From assembly GCA_030737875.1 (NCBI GenBank), contig CM060922.1, forward strand, positions 298,955,456 through 299,019,455: 64,000 nucleotides of DNA. The letters are read 5' to 3'. Shown one piece after another: positions 59,640-64,000 of this stretch. Position 1 is the stretch's first letter, and every line of letters starts with the position of its first letter. Position numbers and translations under genes: made by a program. The DNA comes from Allium sativum (Eukaryota > Streptophyta > Magnoliopsida > Asparagales > Amaryllidaceae). The notes below the pieces were generated by a model that saw only the letters and a program-made list of their open reading frames with translations, was not told the origin of the DNA and did not search any database.

Positions 59640-59794
59640 TTAAAGTGGTTGCCGAATATACACTCGATCTTTCGGAATGTGGACAAAGAAGTGGTGGATA
59701 AAGTATTTGACGTCTTTCTATGGTACTGGGAAATGCACAGGTATGCGAGGAACCTATCTGAGCTAACCTTCTAGATGAATGTGGAGATACAAAC

Positions 59795-61796
59795 ATGGAG
59801 CTATCCCTCAATGCTGAGCAAGATAGTGTCCAGAATCGGGACAATGAATTGGGTAAGACAAGCCTTCGCTTTGCTTTTACTTCTGCGTTTACGAGTAACA
59901 TATATAAATGCTTACCCTTTTTTGTTGAAACGGTGCAACAAAGGTGGGATTACAAGAAGGTTAAAGTGGACACAAAGAGAGAGAGAGACATTATGGACAC
60001 AGTATCGATGGTTCCGACAGAGAATGTGACTCTAAAGTGCGACAATGAGGCTTTTAAAAAGAGGAACCTTGAGTTGCAGAAAGAAAATGAGGAACTACAG
60101 CAGCTCCGCTTGGATTGGAGGCTCTTTCCCCGGAGAACCAGAGGATGAAAGAGGAAAACGAGCAAGTACAGCATCCCATGAATTAGAATGAGGATCTTAA
60201 AAAGAGTTTGGACTGAGGAATGCCGAAATTGCTCAGGCTATGAAGGAAAAGGCTGGTGCGGAGGCTACGAGCAAGGAGGTATTGGCTCAAGTGGATAGTA
60301 TCAAGGCTGAGCATCGGCTAGAGGTGGATAGGATAAAGGAAAACTTTAAGGATGTTGAGGCTAGAGTGCAGGAGTCTCTAGAGGCATCTATCTAGGGAAT
60401 GTATGTCAAAGTTCTTTGTTTCCACGAAATCTTATGGGTCGACGATTACCCCCGGATGATGGACCAGACTTGGAAAAACCTGTTGGAGTTTGCGGCGTGG
60501 AAGCTACACGTGGAGACTGTAGATGAATTCCTAATTATGGAGAGTCACCTGACCGAAGAGGACTGCATGGTGTTGCAAGAAGGAGATTGTTGTGTGAGGA
60601 TGCAGAGAGGGCGAGGTTGGTGAAACTTGCTACTGCCAAAGGAAAGTTTGTGAATGCGAAGAGCATAGTCACCACTCATGAGTTTGCAGAGGGAAGTTCC
60701 CATCAACAACAAGTTATGCCACCCGCCACTGCCAGCGGTCCATTGGTCCTAGCCCTTGTTACTACTGAGTATAGCCCTAATTTCCCGGGGTTGGGACTAG
60801 GGGGCTCCTTTCAAGAAACAACAAAGGGAACCATTCCTATTGCCCCTGTGCTGCAAGTTTTTGGAGGTAAAGCCTCATAATCACGAATGCTTGGAAAGGA
60901 TACAGGAAAAAAATTAAAGCAAACTGACTAGTCTTCTTCTTTGTCGTGTAGTCCCCTCTAGAGTAGAAGTGACAATGGCCTTTTTCCCAACACTTCCCTT
61001 TCAACCTGAGGCTGGATTGGGACTGTAGGGAATACAATTTTGAGGAGGCAGGACAGTGGACACATTTTTTGATGTGGACCTAGCGGCTAGTGTTTACAAG
61101 GACCTTCTCTCTGAGGAAGGGGAGATAATTGACGGTCAAGTGATCCAGGTGACAGGGCCGGTAGATGCAAGTGCGCAAGCAATGCATTAGTTGGTGGAGT
61201 CACAGAAAGCTAAACTGCTCGCTAAGTCCGAGGATTAGGAGGAGAGGAGGAAGGCTGGCGAGGCAACCTTGTACAGATCCTAGGACGAGGCCAGGAGGAT
61301 GATTCATTAGAAAGCCAAGGCTGAAGTGGTAAGGTAGAAAGAAGTTGATGAGGCTGAAAAGAAGAGGGCCGATGATAAGGCCAAGAAGAAATAGGCTGAT
61401 GAGGCTTCCAAGAAAAAAGATGACGAGACATTTAAGGAGCTTCAAGTGGATGCGACCAAACAGCTTAAGACCAGGAAGTAGGCTAAATAGAAGGCTGCAA
61501 AGGAAGCCAAGAAGAAGGCTGAGCTAGAGGCAAAGAAACCCGAAGGATCTGGGGAGGAGGGTACCGAGGTAGTACTGGCCCTTGCCACTGACATCACTTC
61601 CAAACCTCTGCGATTCATCCCTACCATAGTTGCGGACATCACAGAGATCACTAGTGATGAAGATGACAGTGGGAATTCTAAGACAGTATCCTGCAAGTCG
61701 ATCTCCGTGGCCAAGGGTAAGGGAGAAAGAGGTAGCGGTAGTTCCGAGAGGAAGGGGACGAAGATTAGTGATGACACCGCGTAGTACCGAATCTGC
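59795..61796 (+). pseudogene. Decayed gene for a charged coiled-coil protein, family unknown
   Basis: Several frames share a style rich in Lys, Glu and Ala. The first (59795-60148) ends in a coiled coil, KRNLELQKENEELQQLRLDW. Later frames give GAEATSKEVLAQVDSIKAEH, a middle part (60399-60880) with LTEEDCMVLQEG, and from 60975 one continuous frame to 61796. That last frame is broken only by in-frame TAG codons at 61026, 61188, 61236, 61281, 61308, 61335, 61392, 61479, 61488 and 61782, plus one TGA at 61041. It carries a helix of alternating Lys/Glu/Ala (KKKDDETFKELQVDATKQLK), then an acidic Ser patch (ITEITSDEDDSGNS) and a basic end. I do not recognise the family. It could be a transposon accessory ORF or a captured host gene. 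Confidence 0.5.
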
Positions 61797-61849
61797 TAAG
61801 AAGAAGAAAAGGGAAAAGGACGGATTGTCCAAGTAGTTTTTATAGATCT

Positions 61850-62460
61850 TTTGGTTATTTAGGCCTGTACAACCCTCGCTTTTGGAGGCATGATATAGTT
61901 TTCATGTACACCGCGCCGTTAAAACGGAAAAAATAGACAGTTGTTGCTTGCTTCAGTTGTGAATGAATGATTTTGGTTGACTCTACTTATATCACATGTT
62001 ATGTTTAGTGTTTAAACTTCTTCTATGATTTTCAATATTTATACTTGCGTAAATATACTCATCATCACATTTGGTCAAGCGTTGTCTATGGCTTCACTCT
62101 TGGGATTCCCAAGTCTTGCTAACATTGTATTGGTAGACTCCACTCTCGGGACTTCTCTTGGTCGGAAGTTCCAAGTCGTGCGGAGTTCAGGTTTGGTGTC
62201 TTCTCTCTCGGGACATCCCTAAGGTCATTGATCCTGAGTCGTGAGAAGGCGTAGACGTCATCGATTCTTCTTTTGGACTCTCCCATCGTTTTCGCTCGGG
62301 TTAGAGTTTGAGGGCATTGTTGATTCTGCGGTTTGGTACCTGGATCAAGGCCCTTTGGGTCGGATGGAGCCAAGTGAGCATTCGTAATCAAACTCACTTG
62401 ACTGATGGGTTGCCTCCATGTCCGGAGACCCAAGGCTGAGGATGAATACTCAAATCATTG
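61850..62460 (+). other. Unassigned DNA downstream of the coiled-coil pseudogene
   Basis: Loose repeats of a roughly 55-bp unit with CTCTCGGGAC and AAGTCGTG occur at about 62096, 62152 and 62204. No gene is seen. Confidence 0.4.
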
Positions 62461-62471
62461 AGAATCCCGGA

Positions 62472-62603
62472 TTATTTATACTCGGTCTCGTCATTGATTC
62501 GATAGTCGAGTCGAGTTGTTTATACTTGGCCTCGTCGTTGATTCGAGAATCAAGTTGATTTATTTATACTCAGCCTCATGGATGATTCAAAACTCGAGTT
62601 AGG
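62472..62603 (+). repeat. 44-bp tandem repeat, three units
   Basis: TTTATACT recurs at 62475, 62519 and 62563 (spacing 44), each followed by a variant of GGCCTCGTCGTTGATTCGA. Confidence 0.85.
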
Positions 62604-62951
62604 AGGATCAATTCAAAGCTTTAGGATCTCGATCCAGTGTTACGCACTCGTGTTTGCAAGTCAGTTCTAATGGTTGTTGAAACATGCTACACATAAAGTA
62701 ACACACTATGTACATGGACATGTGCGACTTTTTTTTACTGATAACTTTGGCAGTAATGGCCTATTAGATTACAAGTTTTTGATTTATGAAAAAAAGGAGA
62801 GAAGATCAAACAACTACAAAGAAGAAGTGATATGCATGCTCACAATGTGTGATTTTCTCTTAAGCCGAGTCTTAGATTTGTTATATGTTGTTAAAATATA
62901 TCCTTAAATAAATCTATGCACTTGCATGAAATATCGCATTTCATTTATTAG

Positions 62952-63051
62952 CACAAGTTCAAACTGTACACTTATGCACAGGACGAGTCGACTGGTCATT
63001 TTATTACTAGTCGACTCGTACGTGTAAATTTGCACAGTTTGTGCACTTGTG
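62952..63051. repeat. Long imperfect inverted repeat with nine-base loop
   Basis: The arms 62952-62996 and 63006-63051 pair over about 45 bases. The inner 14 (ACGAGTCGACTGGT against ACTAGTCGACTCGT) have one mismatch, and the outer part keeps blocks such as CAAACTGT/ACAGTTTG and CACAAGT/ACTTGTG. A weaker dyad of similar type lies at 63083-63117. Confidence 0.85.
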
Positions 63052-63117
63052 AACATATATGTACACAATCTTCAGCAATGAGTTGAGTAGTCACTTTTTA
63101 CCAGTTGACTGATTCAA

Positions 63118-64000
63118 ACCAACTATCATATTTCAGTGAAGTGACACTTTCTTTCATGAAGAGATTCGATCCAAATCCAAGAGAAATGGATGCCTCATTT
63201 GATTAAATCTCTTTGCAAATGATTACGACTATTCACACGCTATTTAAACACTTCAATATCACTTTCCAAATAACCACTTGTTGATCCAATTTCTGATTCT
63301 AATCTCTCTATATTCCGTACATTCAAAAAGATCTAAAAATCATCTTTATTTCTTAAATCTTTGATTCCATACATATTTTTTTATTCAATAGCAATATACT
63401 TCCTTAAAACCTTCACATATACTTTATATATTTGAGGATAAGATTATAAGAAGGGTATACTCAAAGTGAGACTAATCCATGATATTTCGAACACACATAT
63501 AGTTAAAGCAATTTTTTTATTTGTGAAATCTTGTTCTGCTACTGAAGCAAAACCATGTTCTGTTGAGGTGAAACCCTATTTTGCTGCTCCGGTCCCTGTT
63601 CTGCTGCTCGGGTGTTTGTAAACTTGTTCCTCTGGGTGAAGTGAGGGTATTGTTTAGTGAAATTCCAGAAAGAGTCAAGGACTGGACGTAGGACAGTGCT
63701 CCGAACTAGTTTAAAAATTCCTGGTGTCATTTAGTTTTATTTAATGCATTTAATTTGCTTATCTGTGATATTAATTTATAAAGATTTTTTATTAAATTTT
63801 TACTTGCATAACTACATCAAATGTAGTACATCACACTATTAAGACTTCCACATATAGACTAAGTTCCATATTACTCGATCATACTCTCATAGTCTTTTCA
63901 TGGCCTTTATTTTACAATGCCTTGAATTTGAATTAAACAAAACATTTTTGGAAAGTGGTAAATCTGTACACTAGATCAAGTGAAGTAGCGATGGAGTTGT
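63118..64000. other. AT-rich end of the window, no gene found
   Basis: A TATTTAAA sequence near 63240 lies downstream of the two dyads, and three CTGCTGCT-like words occur at 63536-63610. The layout could be part of another LTR, but no ends, primer site or coding sequence can be seen. Confidence 0.35.

Noticed and set aside
60975..61796. An alternative code with TAG as glutamine.
   Set aside because: Everything else in the window uses TAG as a normal stop at the ends of retroelement ORFs, and frameshifts upstream show that the gene is dead. CAG decay is simpler.

Overview
The window looks like plant (probably eudicot) nuclear DNA from a repeat-dense, gene-poor region. I find no convincing host gene, no rRNA or tRNA gene and no CRISPR array. 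Almost everything that can be identified is retrotransposon: Ty3/gypsy chromovirus-type elements (Tekay/Del-like: long LTRs, tRNA-Met-type primer sites, C-terminal chromodomain), Ty1/copia elements with a UBN2-type gag, and L1-type LINE pieces carrying a CCHC zinc finger and an endonuclease domain.

Layout. 1-7476: element A, a young gypsy element with an intact gag but most of pol lost, inserted into an LTR of type B (7477-9033 is the rest of that LTR). 9034-11710: element D, a copia derivative on the minus strand with gag and a 3' ORF but no pol. 11709-21425: element C, an old gypsy element with a shattered gag-pol and LTRs of unequal length. 21426-24878: the 3' end of a type B gypsy element (integrase tail, chromodomain, polypurine tract, 3' LTR). 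24879-26375: remnant of another copia (SIRE-like) element on the minus strand. 26381-55905: an L1-type LINE (ORF1, then endonuclease) split by element E (28250-54989, minus strand, perfect CATCC target duplication). E is itself split in its 3' LTR by element F (28891-45262, plus strand, perfect CCTAC target duplication, LTRs of about 5.4 kb). 55917-56690: 3' end of a second LINE, minus strand. About 56700-59639: copia element G, minus strand, LTR plus gag. 59795-61796: decayed gene for a Lys/Glu/Ala-rich coiled-coil protein of unknown family. 61850-64000: AT-rich DNA with a 44-bp tandem repeat and a long inverted repeat.

How the parts relate. None of the elements looks autonomous. A keeps gag and lost pol; E keeps most of pol and lost gag; C, D and G lost most or all of pol; F keeps every domain but has several stops and frameshifts. 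The promoter (U3) regions of C and E share a pair of inverted E2F-like sites and arrays of GTCGAC palindromes upstream of a TATA box, and copia elements D and G have other palindrome arrays in the same place. Domain calls rest on motif reading by eye; boundaries are exact only where LTR ends, PBS, PPT or target duplications could be read.
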